Source of the DNA: Streptomyces sp. CB00316
GTDB taxonomy: Bacteria; Actinomycetota; Actinomycetes; Streptomycetales; Streptomycetaceae
Reading direction: 5' to 3'
Assembly: GCF_001905595.1 (NCBI RefSeq)
Contig: NZ_LIXI01000006.1
Location: 124,001 to 188,000 of the forward strand
DNA: 64,000 bases
A model generated the notes under the pieces. That model worked only from the letters and a program-made list of their open reading frames with translations, searched no databases and had not been told where the DNA came from. A program made the position numbers and the translations under genes. Shown here piece after piece: positions 19,394 to 28,240 of the stretch (positions within the stretch are counted from its first letter, which is position 1; each line of letters starts with the position of its first letter).

Positions 19394-20433
19394 TGGCTCG
19401 CTACCTCTCGCAGTCGCTGGGCCGCGGCTTCCGGCGGCACGTCGTTGATGAACACACTCATGCCGGATTCGGAACCCGCGAGGAACTTCAGCTTGCCGGA
19501 GGTACGGCGAATGGTGAAAAGCTCCAGATGCAGGGCGAAGTCCTCCCGTCCGGGAACCCCGAACGGTGCCTGGTGCCAGGCGGAGATGTACGGGGTCGGC
19601 GGCTCGCCGGGTCCGAAGATCCGGTCGAAGCGCCTCAAGAGTTCCAGATAGACCTGTGGGAACTCTGTACGCGCCGCCTCGTCGAGTGCGGGCAGGTCGG
19701 GAACGCGGCGGCGGGGATGCAGGTGGACCTCGTAGGGCCAGTGCGCCGCGTACGGGACGTAGGCGATCCAGTGGTCGGTGGCGAGGACGACCCGGGTGCC
19801 GTCCTTCTCCTCGCGGGCGACCACGTCGTCGAAGAGGTTGCCCCCGGTCTCCTCGCGGTGGTGGGCCGCCGAGCGGAGCATGAGCTCGGTGCGGGGCGTG
19901 ACGAAGGGGTAGCCGTAGATCTGGCCGTGCGGGTGGCCGAGGGTGACGCCGATCTCGGCGCCGCGGTTCTCGAAGCAGAAGACCTGGGTGACCTGGTCGA
20001 GCGCGGAGAGCGCGGCGGTGCGGTCGGTCCAGGCGGCGAGGACGAGCGCGGCCCTTTCCTCGGTGAGGCCGGCGAAGGACGCGTCGTGGTCGGAGGTGAA
20101 GCAGACGACCTCGCAGCGGCCGGAGTCGCCGGCGAGGGAGGGGAAGCGGTTCTCGAAGACGACGACGTCGTAGTGGCTGTCGGGGATCTCGCCGAGGTGC
20201 CCGTCCCGCGTGGGGCAGAGCGGGCAGGAGTCGGCCGGCGGGTGGTAGGTGCGGGCCTGGCGGTGCGAGGCGACGGCGACCGCGTCACCGAGCAGCGGGT
20301 CGCGGCGGATCTCCGAGGAGGTCGACACCGCGTCCAGCGGGCGCCGGTCGACGGCGTCGCGGACGGTGCCGTCCGCCGAGTCGTAATAGATCAGCTCACG
20401 GCCGTCGGCCAGGCGCGTAACCGTCTTCTTCAC
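19390..20433 (-). CDS. galT: Galactose-1-phosphate uridylyltransferase
   Basis: 347 residues from GTG 20433, placed by a strong GGAGGAC site five bases upstream. It transfers UMP between UDP-glucose and galactose-1-phosphate. Catalytic HPH lies in 'TLGHPHGQIYGYPF'; a zinc-site CPLC motif occurs near residue 70 and 'HWPYEVHLHPRR' is the second histidine cluster. First gene of galTEK. Confidence 0.96.
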   Translation of the reverse strand: MKKTVTRLADGRELIYYDSADGTVRDAVDRRPLDAVSTSSEIRRDPLLGDAVAVASHRQARTYHPPADSCPLCPTRDGHLGEIPDSHYDVVVFENRFPSLAGDSGRCEVVCFTSDHDASFAGLTEERAALVLAAWTDRTAALSALDQVTQVFCFENRGAEIGVTLGHPHGQIYGYPFVTPRTELMLRSAAHHREETGGNLFDDVVAREEKDGTRVVLATDHWIAYVPYAAHWPYEVHLHPRRRVPDLPALDEAARTEFPQVYLELLRRFDRIFGPGEPPTPYISAWHQAPFGVPGREDFALHLELFTIRRTSGKLKFLAGSESGMSVFINDVPPEAAAQRLREVASQ

Positions 20434-20472
20434 CAAAGTCCTCCACCCGTCCCCCAACCAACATAAACGCCC

Positions 20473-20503
20473 ATAACAAATCACAACCCAACACTCTCGT
20501 CAA
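20473..20503 (-). promoter_or_regulatory. Candidate galTEK promoter with a TGTGAT hexamer
   Basis: On the minus strand TTGACG (20503-20498) and TGTTAT (20478-20473) are spaced by 19 bases, 40 bases from the galT start. TGTGAT (20485-20480) lies within the spacer next to the -10; that hexamer is the repeat reported for the S. lividans galP1 operator. Only one exact copy is seen here. The local AT content is high for this genome. Confidence 0.5.
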
Positions 20504-20592
20504 TGGTCGCCACCGCCACGGGCCACCCGTGACGCCGCCACATGGGATGCCCGGGCATTCCGCCGCACTCGATCACGATCGAACAAGAACCA

Positions 20593-20610
20593 AACGAGAC
20601 TGTTCTCGTT
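20593..20610. promoter_or_regulatory. Inverted repeat between gal and the orphan regulator
   Basis: AACGAGA-CTGT-TCTCGTT is a perfect 7-base inverted repeat about 160 bases upstream of galT and 60 bases beyond the 3' end of the LuxR-type gene. It could be a sugar-responsive operator or a terminator of the regulator gene. Confidence 0.35.
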
Positions 20611-20670
20611 CTTCAACGTCCCGATGCTCGCGAGGGAGGGCCCGGCCGCCGTGCCCGCAGGGGCACTACG

Positions 20671-21390
20671 TCACCCGCTCCGGCCGGGGACGTACGGCCC
20701 CTGGCGCGTGCCCCCGTGGTCGCCGTCGCCCGCCGCCCGGTCCAGCAGCCCCGTACGGGCCGCGAGGGCGGCCGCCTCCAGCCGGGAGCCGACGCCCAGC
20801 TTCATCAGGACCCGCTGGACGTGCGTACGGGCGGTGCTCGGCGCGATCCGCATCCCGGCCGCGATCAGCCGGGTGTCCTCGCCCTCGGCGACCCGCAGCA
20901 GGACCTCCGCCTCGCGCGGGGTCAGCATCCGGAGCAGGCGGCGGCCCTCGTCGTCGGGCCGGGCCGCCGGGTTGAGCAGCTCGGCGAAGGCGCCGTGCAG
21001 CAGCTGCGGGGCGACGGCGCTCTCCCCCGCCCGCGCCTTCAGTATCGCCCGCTCGACGCCCTCGATGCGCTCGTCGTGCCGGACGTACCCCGCGGCCCCG
21101 GCCGCGAAGGCCGCGGCGATCCCGCGCGGGCTCGGCACCGGGCCGAGGACCACCACCGCCACCTGCGGGCGCTCCTGGCCGATGCGCACGATCGGGTCGA
21201 AGACCCCCGGCGCGGCGGGCGACGCCGTACCGAAGAGGCAGACCTCCGGGGCCCTGCTGACCACCAGCTCCGCCGACCCGGACGTCGGGGCGGCCGCCGC
21301 GAGCACCCGGTGCCCGCGCAGTTTCAGCGCCGAGGCGAGTGCCTCGGCGAGCAGGCGGTGATCATCGACCACCATGAGCCGCACGCTCAT
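20671..21390 (-). CDS. Atypical LuxR-type regulator with degenerate receiver
   Basis: 239 residues. The receiver begins normally ('VRLMVVDDHRLLAEALASAL', D9-D10) but the phospho-acceptor position has Gly (about residue 54, in 'EVCLFGTAS') and no conserved Lys follows ('VVVLGPVPSP'). The C-terminal HTH is intact: 'LTPREAEVLLRVAEGEDTRLIAAGMRIAPSTARTHVQRVLMKLGVGSRLEA'. It should therefore act without aspartate phosphorylation, perhaps by binding a ligand, as in other atypical actinomycete regulators. No kinase is adjacent. Confidence 0.82.
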   Translation of the reverse strand: MSVRLMVVDDHRLLAEALASALKLRGHRVLAAAAPTSGSAELVVSRAPEVCLFGTASPAAPGVFDPIVRIGQERPQVAVVVLGPVPSPRGIAAAFAAGAAGYVRHDERIEGVERAILKARAGESAVAPQLLHGAFAELLNPAARPDDEGRRLLRMLTPREAEVLLRVAEGEDTRLIAAGMRIAPSTARTHVQRVLMKLGVGSRLEAAALAARTGLLDRAAGDGDHGGTRQGPYVPGRSG

Positions 21391-21568
21391 CGATCAAGCT
21401 CCCAAGTGCCCTCGTACGCCCTGGATATCGGCCCCCCGGGCTCCTGCCCCGGCAACGTACACGCTTGTTCGACGCCTTGTGCCCCTTACGGGGGAGAAGC
21501 TCCCCGGAGTGCCGAATTCTGCGTCATTCGGAGTCACTTGAAGACCGAGCACCTGGCAGAAAACGATC

Positions 21569-21601
21569 AGCCCTGCCAGTCGGTGATCAACTGGCAGGGC
21601 T
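21569..21601 (-). terminator. Terminator downstream of the beta-propeller pair
   Basis: AGCCCTGCCAGT (21569-21580) and ACTGGCAGGGCT (21590-21601) form a perfect 12-base stem with a nine-base loop; on the minus strand it is followed by CGTTTTC. It lies 32 bases past the stop at 21633. Confidence 0.8.
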
Positions 21602-21632
21602 GTCGGGGAACTTACGGAGTGACGCGGGGCGG

Positions 21633-23525
21633 TCAGTCGGTGCGGAAGCCCACCGCGAGGTAGAGCTTCTCGTCCGCCTGGCTGTCGCGGCGCTCGCTGA
21701 TCAGCTGCTTCGAGAGGAAGAGGCGGCCCTCGCCGTAGAGGACTTCGGAGCGGTCGGCGCTGAACGCGGTCTCCGCGTCCCGTACCGACTCGTCGCCCGG
21801 GTTCTCCATCAGCAGCGTCTGCTTGAAGGTCTCCCCGTCGATGGAGACGACCTGGCCGCCTTTGTCGTACGGGGGCCGCTTGTACGCGATGACGTTCGTG
21901 CCGTCCATCCGGAGCGGGACCAGGCTGTAGCGGTCACCCGCGTCGGCCCGGCCGCCGAGCAGTTTGCCGGTGGTCAGGTCGAAGGCGACGACCTCGTTGG
22001 TGTCGCCGTACTCGCTCGTACCGTCGTGGTCCTCGGTCGGCACGTAGAGCCGGTTGTTGCCGACGACCGCCGCACTGCAGCTCTCGACATCGGTGGAGCC
22101 GCAGCGCGCCGCGTACTTCTCCGCGTCGGCGGAGATCCGCACGATCAGCTTGCCGGTCGCCGCGTCGATCGAGAAGAAGTCGGAGATGCCGCTGCCGTCG
22201 TTGGCGGTGTCGCCGACGTTGGCCGCGACCACCAGCGGCTTGGTGGAGACGATGGACGCGTAGTCGACGCCGGCGGGCATCTGGTACGAGGAGAGCGGTG
22301 CGCCGGTCGCCGGGTTCAGCGCCTGGATCTGGAGCTGCGGGCTGTCGTACGAGCCGCACTTGCGCACCACGGCGAGGGCTTCGCCGCCCCCGTACCCCAT
22401 GTCGTAGCAGCGGTCGGCGCCGACCTTCGGCTTCCAGAGCTCGGCGCCGGTCGTCAGTTCGAAGGCCGCGCCGCCCGAGGTGCCGCCCGCGGCCACGGTG
22501 GTCCCGCTGAGCGTGACCTCGTCGAACTGGACCGGCCGGTCGCCGCCGGTGGCGGCGGTGACGGACTTGCTCCACAGGAGCTTGCCGACGGCCAGGTCGA
22601 CCACGCCGACCTGGTTGCACGCGGGGTACTTCTTCTCCTTGGTCGGCTTGCCCTCCTTGAAGAGGATCGCCGACTTGTAGTCCTTGGTCATGTGGCGGGA
22701 GGCGCCGCAGACCTCGCCGGGGACCGGCACGGACCAGAGCTCGGTGCCCTTGTCCCGGTCGTGGGCGACGACCTCGTTGACGCCGGACTTCACGTACGCC
22801 TTGTCGGTGAGCCAGGAGCCCTTGACCGAGGTGACGTCGGCGACCTCCGGCTGCGGGAGCTGGAAGGCGACCTTGGAGCCGGTGTTGCCGGGTGCCTTCT
22901 CGCTGCCACCGGCCAGGCCGCCGCCCTTGCCCTCACCGCCCGTACCCTCGCCGCCACCGGTGGAGCCGGACGTGGAGGCCTGGTCGCCCTTGTCGCCGTC
23001 GTCCTTGGTGGAGGTGTAGACGACGGCCGCGCCGATGATCAGCACCACGGCGACGGCCGCGGCGACGATGATCTGCATCTGGGTGCTGAACTTCTTGCCG
23101 CCGTCGCCCGGGCCGGGCTGCGGAGCGCCGTACATCGGCTGGGTGGGGTAGCCGTAGCCCTGCTGCGGCATGCCGGGCTGGCCCGGGTAGCCGGGCTGCC
23201 CCGGCTGGCCAGGGGCTCCTTGCGGGTAGCCGTAACCGGGCTGCTGGGCCTGCGGGTAGCCGTACCCGTTGGGCTGCGGGGCCGGCGGGGTCGGGTAACC
23301 GCCCTGCGGCGCGCCGTAGCCTCCGGCGGGCGGGGTGGGCGGCGCCGCGGGCGGGGGCTGCTTGGCGAAGGGGTCCGCGGGCGGCGGGGTGGGCTCACCG
23401 AACCCACCGGGCGGCGGGTCCTGCGGGGCACCGAATCCGCCGGAGGGCGGGCCGGCGGGAGGACCCGCCGGGGGCTGGTTCGGCGGCTGGGGCTCGTTGG
23501 GCGGCTGCTGCGGCGGCTGGGTCAT
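21633..23525 (-). CDS. Membrane-anchored PQQ-like beta-propeller protein (copy 2)
   Basis: 630 residues. A Pro/Gly/Gln-rich cytoplasmic N-terminus of about 150 residues with GYGYPQ repeats is followed by one transmembrane helix ('MQIIVAAAVAVVLIIGAAVVY', about 156-176), a Ser/Gly/Lys linker, and an extracellular region of PQQ-like blades ('TGKLLGGRAD', 'AFELTTGAELWKP') resembling BamB propellers. The fold suggests a surface scaffold or ligand sensor; no catalytic residues are evident. It follows a homologue of similar length by 85 bases, so the pair arose by tandem duplication. Confidence 0.75.
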   Translation of the reverse strand: MTQPPQQPPNEPQPPNQPPAGPPAGPPSGGFGAPQDPPPGGFGEPTPPPADPFAKQPPPAAPPTPPAGGYGAPQGGYPTPPAPQPNGYGYPQAQQPGYGYPQGAPGQPGQPGYPGQPGMPQQGYGYPTQPMYGAPQPGPGDGGKKFSTQMQIIVAAAVAVVLIIGAAVVYTSTKDDGDKGDQASTSGSTGGGEGTGGEGKGGGLAGGSEKAPGNTGSKVAFQLPQPEVADVTSVKGSWLTDKAYVKSGVNEVVAHDRDKGTELWSVPVPGEVCGASRHMTKDYKSAILFKEGKPTKEKKYPACNQVGVVDLAVGKLLWSKSVTAATGGDRPVQFDEVTLSGTTVAAGGTSGGAAFELTTGAELWKPKVGADRCYDMGYGGGEALAVVRKCGSYDSPQLQIQALNPATGAPLSSYQMPAGVDYASIVSTKPLVVAANVGDTANDGSGISDFFSIDAATGKLIVRISADAEKYAARCGSTDVESCSAAVVGNNRLYVPTEDHDGTSEYGDTNEVVAFDLTTGKLLGGRADAGDRYSLVPLRMDGTNVIAYKRPPYDKGGQVVSIDGETFKQTLLMENPGDESVRDAETAFSADRSEVLYGEGRLFLSKQLISERRDSQADEKLYLAVGFRTD

Positions 23526-23610
23526 CGCGTACGTACCTCGGAAGATGTGTGGGGGCTGGGTCGCGTCCGGCCGAAAGGGGCCGGCCGCCTTCGGATGCCG
23601 TCGTGCGCGG

Positions 23611-25485
23611 TCACTTGGAGAACACCAGCGCCGTCGCCTGCTCCATCTCGCCGTCGTCGCTGCCGGAGATGCGCTTGGGGAGGATGAAGGAGCGGCCGTC
23701 CCGGTACACGGTGTTCAGGCCCCCGAAGAGGCTGTTCTCGATCCGGTTGGTCCCCTCCGGGTGCTGGAGCAGGACGCTGGTGGAACCGCCCGTCGGCGGG
23801 ATGGTGAGGATGGCGCCGGGCTTGTCGTACCGGGGCTCCGCGTAGAGCAGCACCTTGCCGCCCTCCATCCCGATCGGGCTCACGGTGCGCTCGGCCGGGG
23901 CGGGCACCGTCCACTTGGGCTTGCCGGTGTTCAGGTCGAAGGCGACGACCTTGTTCGTCCGCGCGGAGCCGGTGGTGTCGGTCTTGGTGGCCATGTAGAG
24001 GGTGCTGGCGTCGGCGGCGACCCCGGAGCACCCTTCGAGCTGCTGGCCGAAGATGCTGAGCAGGCCACCGCAGTTGGCGGTGACCAGGTCACCCTTGGCG
24101 GGGCTCATCTGGGACCGGAGCTTGCCGTTGTCGGTGAACGCGGCGACCGACCACTGCTTCTTCTTCTTGTTCTCCAGCGAGACCACGAGCGGGCTCACCG
24201 AGTAGGTCTTCTTGATCTCCCAGCCGCGCGGCGGCTGGTAGGTCCACTTGGCCTTGCCGGTGACCGGGTCCAGCTCCTGCAGCTGGTGCTGCGGGTTGTC
24301 GACGTCGTCGTTACGGCAGTTGGCGGCGGCGATCAGCTTCGGGCCGCCGGCGAAGGCGAAGGTCCTGCAGTTGCCGGTGGGGGTGCCGAACAGCTGCTTG
24401 CCGTCGCTGACCCGGTAGGCGCTGGAGTAGCTGGTCCGCCCGGCGGTGACCGTGTTCCCGCTGATGGCGAGGCCTATGTCGGAGATCAGGTCGAAGGCAC
24501 CGCTCTTCTTGACCTCGGACTTCCAGCCGGCCTTGCCGGTGTTGAGGTCGATCATCTGCATCACGGAGCACGTGGACCGGTCCGTGGTGCCGTTCTGGAT
24601 GCCGATGACGATCTTGCCGTCGGGGGAGGTCGTGTTGGGGGTGGCGCAGATGTCGGCGGGGAGCGCGACGGTCCACTTCTTCTTGCCGTCGGCGACCGAG
24701 TAGCCGGAGATCCCGCGGTACAGGGCCGTGACCACCGTGTCGCCGACGAACCAGGGGCCGCGGATCTCGCCACCGTTGCGCGGGAGGTCGACCTCGTTCT
24801 TCTGGAGCCAGGCGACCTTGGCCTCGCCCGGCTTGCGCCCGGCGTTGAGGTCGTCGTCCGTCTCCCGGCCACCGCCGGTGCCGTCGCCCTCGTCGACGGA
24901 GGGGGACGCGCTGGGCGCCTCGGAGCCCTTGGCGTCCTCGCTGGGGCCCGCGACCGGCTTCTTGGGGTCGTCGCCGCTGTCGCTCACCACGTACCAGGCG
25001 CCCGCGCCGACGAGCAGGACGACGGCGACCGCCGCCGCGGCGAGGACGCCGGTCTTCCCCTTGAAGGGACCGCCGCTGCCGCCGGATCCGCCTGGGGCGG
25101 GAACGCCGGGATACTGCTGCTGCGGGTAGCCGTAACCGGGCTGCGTGGGCTGGCCGTAGGGGCCGGGGGCCGGCTGGCCGTAGCCGCCGGGACCGGGCTG
25201 GCCGTAGGGGCCGGGCTGCTGACCGTACGGGCCGGAGGGCTGCTGGCCGTACGGGCCGGGGGCCTCGCCGGGCGCCTGTCCCGGCGCCTGGGGGTAGCCG
25301 TAGCCGGGCTGTGGGGCCGGGGGCGTCTGCGGGTAGCCGTACGCCGGGCCGCTCGGGGGCGGCGTCGGCGGCGGGCCGACCGGCGCCTGCGGCGGCTGGG
25401 CCGGGGCCGGCGGCTGGTCCTGCGGCGGCTCCTGCGGAGCTCCGAAGCCCCCCTGCGGCGGTTGCTGGCTGGGCGGCTGGCTCAT
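23611..25485 (-). CDS. Membrane-anchored PQQ-like beta-propeller protein (copy 1)
   Basis: 624 residues from ATG 25485, with GGGGGAC on the minus strand seven bases upstream (a GTG two codons earlier is in frame). Same plan as the downstream copy: Pro/Gln/Tyr-rich N-terminus (about 1-170), one transmembrane helix ('VLAAAAVAVVLLVGAGAWYVV'), acidic linker, propeller with repeated 'LNTGKPKWTVPAP' and 'VTGKAKWTYQPP' blades. The N-terminal repeats and helix align with copy 2. Function unknown; the two probably form a pair or hetero-complex at the cell surface. Confidence 0.75.
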   Translation of the reverse strand: MSQPPSQQPPQGGFGAPQEPPQDQPPAPAQPPQAPVGPPPTPPPSGPAYGYPQTPPAPQPGYGYPQAPGQAPGEAPGPYGQQPSGPYGQQPGPYGQPGPGGYGQPAPGPYGQPTQPGYGYPQQQYPGVPAPGGSGGSGGPFKGKTGVLAAAAVAVVLLVGAGAWYVVSDSGDDPKKPVAGPSEDAKGSEAPSASPSVDEGDGTGGGRETDDDLNAGRKPGEAKVAWLQKNEVDLPRNGGEIRGPWFVGDTVVTALYRGISGYSVADGKKKWTVALPADICATPNTTSPDGKIVIGIQNGTTDRSTCSVMQMIDLNTGKAGWKSEVKKSGAFDLISDIGLAISGNTVTAGRTSYSSAYRVSDGKQLFGTPTGNCRTFAFAGGPKLIAAANCRNDDVDNPQHQLQELDPVTGKAKWTYQPPRGWEIKKTYSVSPLVVSLENKKKKQWSVAAFTDNGKLRSQMSPAKGDLVTANCGGLLSIFGQQLEGCSGVAADASTLYMATKTDTTGSARTNKVVAFDLNTGKPKWTVPAPAERTVSPIGMEGGKVLLYAEPRYDKPGAILTIPPTGGSTSVLLQHPEGTNRIENSLFGGLNTVYRDGRSFILPKRISGSDDGEMEQATALVFSK

Positions 25486-25773
25486 CAGCACGTCCCCCTT
25501 CGTGCGGTCCGGTGCCCGATCCGGTCTCCCCCGCGATTCCGGGAGGGTTCAATTCCCCTCGGAAAGGAGCGAATCGGGCATGGCTTCCGCGGTGTTGCGA
25601 CAGTCGGGCGGGGCTTCTTTGTACCACCCACCCGCTGTCGAACACGGGATCGGTCCACCCCCTGTTCCCAAGGGAGAACCGCGCTGTGATGCGCCCGTTA
25701 CGACCGGCGGAAAGTGACGGTCAGTCACCGAGGTCGGCGTCGCGCGGACCCGCCCCTCCGTGCCGGGCCGCTC

Positions 25774-27597
25774 TCAGGCGTCCTCGGCCAGTTCCAGCCA
25801 GCGCATCTCCAGCTCGTCGCGCTCGGTGACGAGTTCACGGAGTTCGGCGTCGAGCCCCGCGACCTTCTCGAAGTCCGTGGCGTTGTCCGCGATCCGCTTG
25901 TGCAGCGCGGTCTCCCGGGTCGAGAGCTTGTCGAGCTGCCGCTCGACCTTCTGGAGCTCCTTCTTCGCGGCGCGGGCCTCCTGCGCGGAGACGGCGGGTG
26001 CCGCCGGGGCGGCGGAGGAGCCACGCGAAGGGGCGGGGGCGGCGGAGGGGGTGGCCTCCTCCTCCATCCGCCGCCTGCGCTCCAGGTACTCGTCGATGCC
26101 GCGCGGCAGCATGCGCAGGGCTCGGTCGCCGAGGAGCGCCATGACCTTGTCCGTGGTGCGCTCGATGAAGAACCGGTCGTGGGAGATCACGATCATCGAC
26201 CCGGGCCAGCTGTCGAGGAGGTCCTCCAGCTGGGTGAGGGTCTCGATGTCCAGGTCGTTGGTGGGCTCGTCGAGGAAGAGGACGTTGGGCTCGTCCATCA
26301 GCAGCCGCAGGATCTGGAGGCGGCGGCGCTCACCGCCGGAGAGGTCGCCGACGGGCGTCCACTGCTTCTCCTTGGTGAAGCCGAACTGCTCGCAGAGCTG
26401 GCCCGCCGTCATCTCGCGGCCCTTGCCGAGGTCGACCCGGTCGCGGACCTGCTGGACGGCCTCCAGGACCCGGAGGTTCGGGTTGAGCTCGGAGACCTCC
26501 TGGGAGAGGTAGGCGAGCTTGACGGTCTTGCCGACGACGACCTTCCCGGCGGCGGGCTGCTCGTCGCCCTGCGTACGGGCGGCCTCGGCCAGCGCGCGCA
26601 GCAGCGAGGTCTTGCCCGCGCCGTTGACGCCGACCAGGCCGACGCGGTCGCCGGGTCCGAGCTGCCAGGTGAGGTGGGTGAGGAGGGTCTTGGGCCCGGC
26701 CTGGACGGTCACGTCCTCCAGGTCGAAGACGGTCTTGCCGAGGCGGGCGTTGGCGAACTTCATCAGCTCGCTGGTGTCGCGCGGGGGCGGCACGTCGGCG
26801 ATGAGCTCGTTGGCGGCCTCGATGCGGTAGCGCGGCTTGGAGGTGCGGGCGGGGGCGCCGCGGCGCAGCCAGGCCAGCTCCTTGCGCATGAGGTTCTGCC
26901 GCTTGGACTCCTCGGTCGCGGCGATCCGCTCACGCTCGGCGCGGGCGAAGACGTAGTCGCTGTAGCCGCCCTCGTACTCGTGGACCGTGCCGCGCTGGAC
27001 GTCCCACATGCGGGTGCAGACCTGGTCCAGGAACCACCGGTCGTGGGTGACGCAGACGAGCGCCGAGCGCCGGGTCCGCAGGTGGCCCGCGAGCCAGGAG
27101 ATGCCCTCGACGTCGAGGTGGTTGGTGGGCTCGTCCAGGACGATCAGGTCCTGCTCGTCGATGAGGAGCTTCGCCAGCGCGATACGACGGCGCTCGCCGC
27201 CGGAGAGCGGGGCGATCACGGTGTCGAGCCCGTGCTCGAAGCCGGGCAGGGCGAGCCCCCCGAAGAGCCCGGTCAGCACGTCGCGGATCTTCGCGCTGCC
27301 CGCCCACTCGTGGTCGGCGAGATCGCCGATGACCTCCTGGCGGATGGTCTTCGCCGGGTCCAGGGAGTCGTGCTGTGTGAGGACACCGAGGCGCAGCCCG
27401 CCGTTGTGGGTGACGCGGCCGGTGTCCGCGTCCTCCAGCTTGGCGAGCATCCGGATGAGGGTGGTCTTGCCGTCGCCGTTGCGGCCCACGACACCGATCC
27501 GGTCGCCCTCGGACACCCCGAGGGATACACCGTCGAGCAGGGCACGGGTGCCGTACACCTTGCTGACCTGCTCGACATTGACCAGATTGACGGCCAT
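25774..27597 (-). CDS. ABC-F family ATPase (Uup/EttA-like)
   Basis: 607 residues from ATG 27597, with AGGAG 7 bases upstream. Two ATP-binding cassettes: Walker A 'GRNGDGKTTL' and 'GVNGAGKTSLLR', signatures 'LSGGERRRIALAKLL' and 'LSGGERRRLQILRLL', Walker B 'LIVLDEPTNHLD' and 'VLFLDEPTNDLD'. No transmembrane segments, so it is a ribosome-acting ABC-F protein, not a transporter. The C-terminal Ala/Pro linker and coiled coil (about 530-605) match the Uup type. Whether it gives antibiotic tolerance or only aids translation cannot be told from sequence. Confidence 0.9.
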   Translation of the reverse strand: MAVNLVNVEQVSKVYGTRALLDGVSLGVSEGDRIGVVGRNGDGKTTLIRMLAKLEDADTGRVTHNGGLRLGVLTQHDSLDPAKTIRQEVIGDLADHEWAGSAKIRDVLTGLFGGLALPGFEHGLDTVIAPLSGGERRRIALAKLLIDEQDLIVLDEPTNHLDVEGISWLAGHLRTRRSALVCVTHDRWFLDQVCTRMWDVQRGTVHEYEGGYSDYVFARAERERIAATEESKRQNLMRKELAWLRRGAPARTSKPRYRIEAANELIADVPPPRDTSELMKFANARLGKTVFDLEDVTVQAGPKTLLTHLTWQLGPGDRVGLVGVNGAGKTSLLRALAEAARTQGDEQPAAGKVVVGKTVKLAYLSQEVSELNPNLRVLEAVQQVRDRVDLGKGREMTAGQLCEQFGFTKEKQWTPVGDLSGGERRRLQILRLLMDEPNVLFLDEPTNDLDIETLTQLEDLLDSWPGSMIVISHDRFFIERTTDKVMALLGDRALRMLPRGIDEYLERRRRMEEEATPSAAPAPSRGSSAAPAAPAVSAQEARAAKKELQKVERQLDKLSTRETALHKRIADNATDFEKVAGLDAELRELVTERDELEMRWLELAEDA

Positions 27598-27686
27598 TTC
27601 ACTCCTGCCTGGGGGGTTGATCGACCTTCCCAGGGTACGGCGCGGCGGAGGGGGCGAGGTGTGCGGTCTCGCCAGTAGGCACGTGC

Positions 27687-27720
27687 AGTACAGTTTCCTG
27701 TACGTACAGGATGACGTACA
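27687..27720 (+). promoter_or_regulatory. yefM-yoeB operator-promoter palindromes
   Basis: TCCTGTACGTACAGGA (27695-27710) is a perfect 16-base palindrome. A further GTACAG at 27687-27692 forms GTACAG-TTTC-CTGTAC with its first half, and another GTACAG lies at 27715-27720, just before the GGAGG ribosome site. Such GTACA-type repeats are the known targets of YefM-YoeB autorepression. Confidence 0.8.
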
Positions 27721-27731
27721 GGAGGCGCAGC

Positions 27732-27983
27732 ATGAGGACCATGACCTACACGGAGTCAAGGGCGAAGTACGCCGAGACCCTGAGCGCAGTCGTGGACGAC
27801 CGCGAAGAGGTCGTGGTCACGCGCGCCGGCCACGAGCCCGTGGTGATAGTGGCGCTCGACGAGTACGAGTCCCTCAAGGAGACCGCGTACCAGCTCCGGA
27901 GCCCGGAGAACGCCCGTCGGCTGCTGGCTTCGATCGACCGCCTGGAGAGCGGCGGCGGCACGGTACAGGAGCTTGCGGAGTGA
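27732..27983 (+). CDS. yefM: YefM/Phd-type antitoxin
   Basis: 83 residues from ATG 27732 behind GGAGG (27721-27725); a second ATG at 27741 is possible. The Phd/YefM fold is clear: 'YTESRAKYAETLSAVVDDREEVVVTRAGHEPVVIVALDEYESLKET' then a flexible C-terminal toxin-binding tail. It neutralises YoeB and represses the operon with it. The stop overlaps the toxin start as GTGA. Confidence 0.92.
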   Translation: MRTMTYTESRAKYAETLSAVVDDREEVVVTRAGHEPVVIVALDEYESLKETAYQLRSPENARRLLASIDRLESGGGTVQELAE

Positions 27984-28240
27984 AGTTCGTGTGGGACCAG
28001 TCGTCGTGGGACGACTACGTCTGGTGGCAGAGCCAGGATCGCAAGATTTTCAAGAGGATCAACGCGCTGCTCCAGGACATCGCCCGGAACGGCAACGAAG
28101 GAATGGGCAAGCCGGAACCTCTGAAGCACGGCTTTCACGGGTACTGGTCCCGCCGCATCACCGACGAGCACCGGCTCATCCACAAGGTGGTCGATGACGA
28201 GGTCCGCGTCGCTGCCTGCCGCTACCACTACGGTCGCTGA
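27980..28240 (+). CDS. yoeB: YoeB-type mRNA-cleaving toxin
   Basis: 86 residues from GTG 27980 (GTGA overlap with yefM). RelE-superfamily ribonuclease: 'WDQSSWDDYVWWQSQDRKIFKRINALLQDI', 'GMGKPEPLKHGFHGYWSRRITDEHRLIHKV' and the C-terminal 'ACRYHYGR', which keep the catalytic Glu, Arg and His of YoeB. It cleaves mRNA at the ribosome A-site when free. Its 3' end overlaps the convergent acyltransferase by 13 bases. Confidence 0.92.
   Translation: MKFVWDQSSWDDYVWWQSQDRKIFKRINALLQDIARNGNEGMGKPEPLKHGFHGYWSRRITDEHRLIHKVVDDEVRVAACRYHYGR

Noticed and set aside
21465..25689. Long plus-strand open frames opposite the beta-propeller genes
   Set aside because: They are antisense shadows of Pro/Gly-rich high-GC genes with no recognisable domain or ribosome site.
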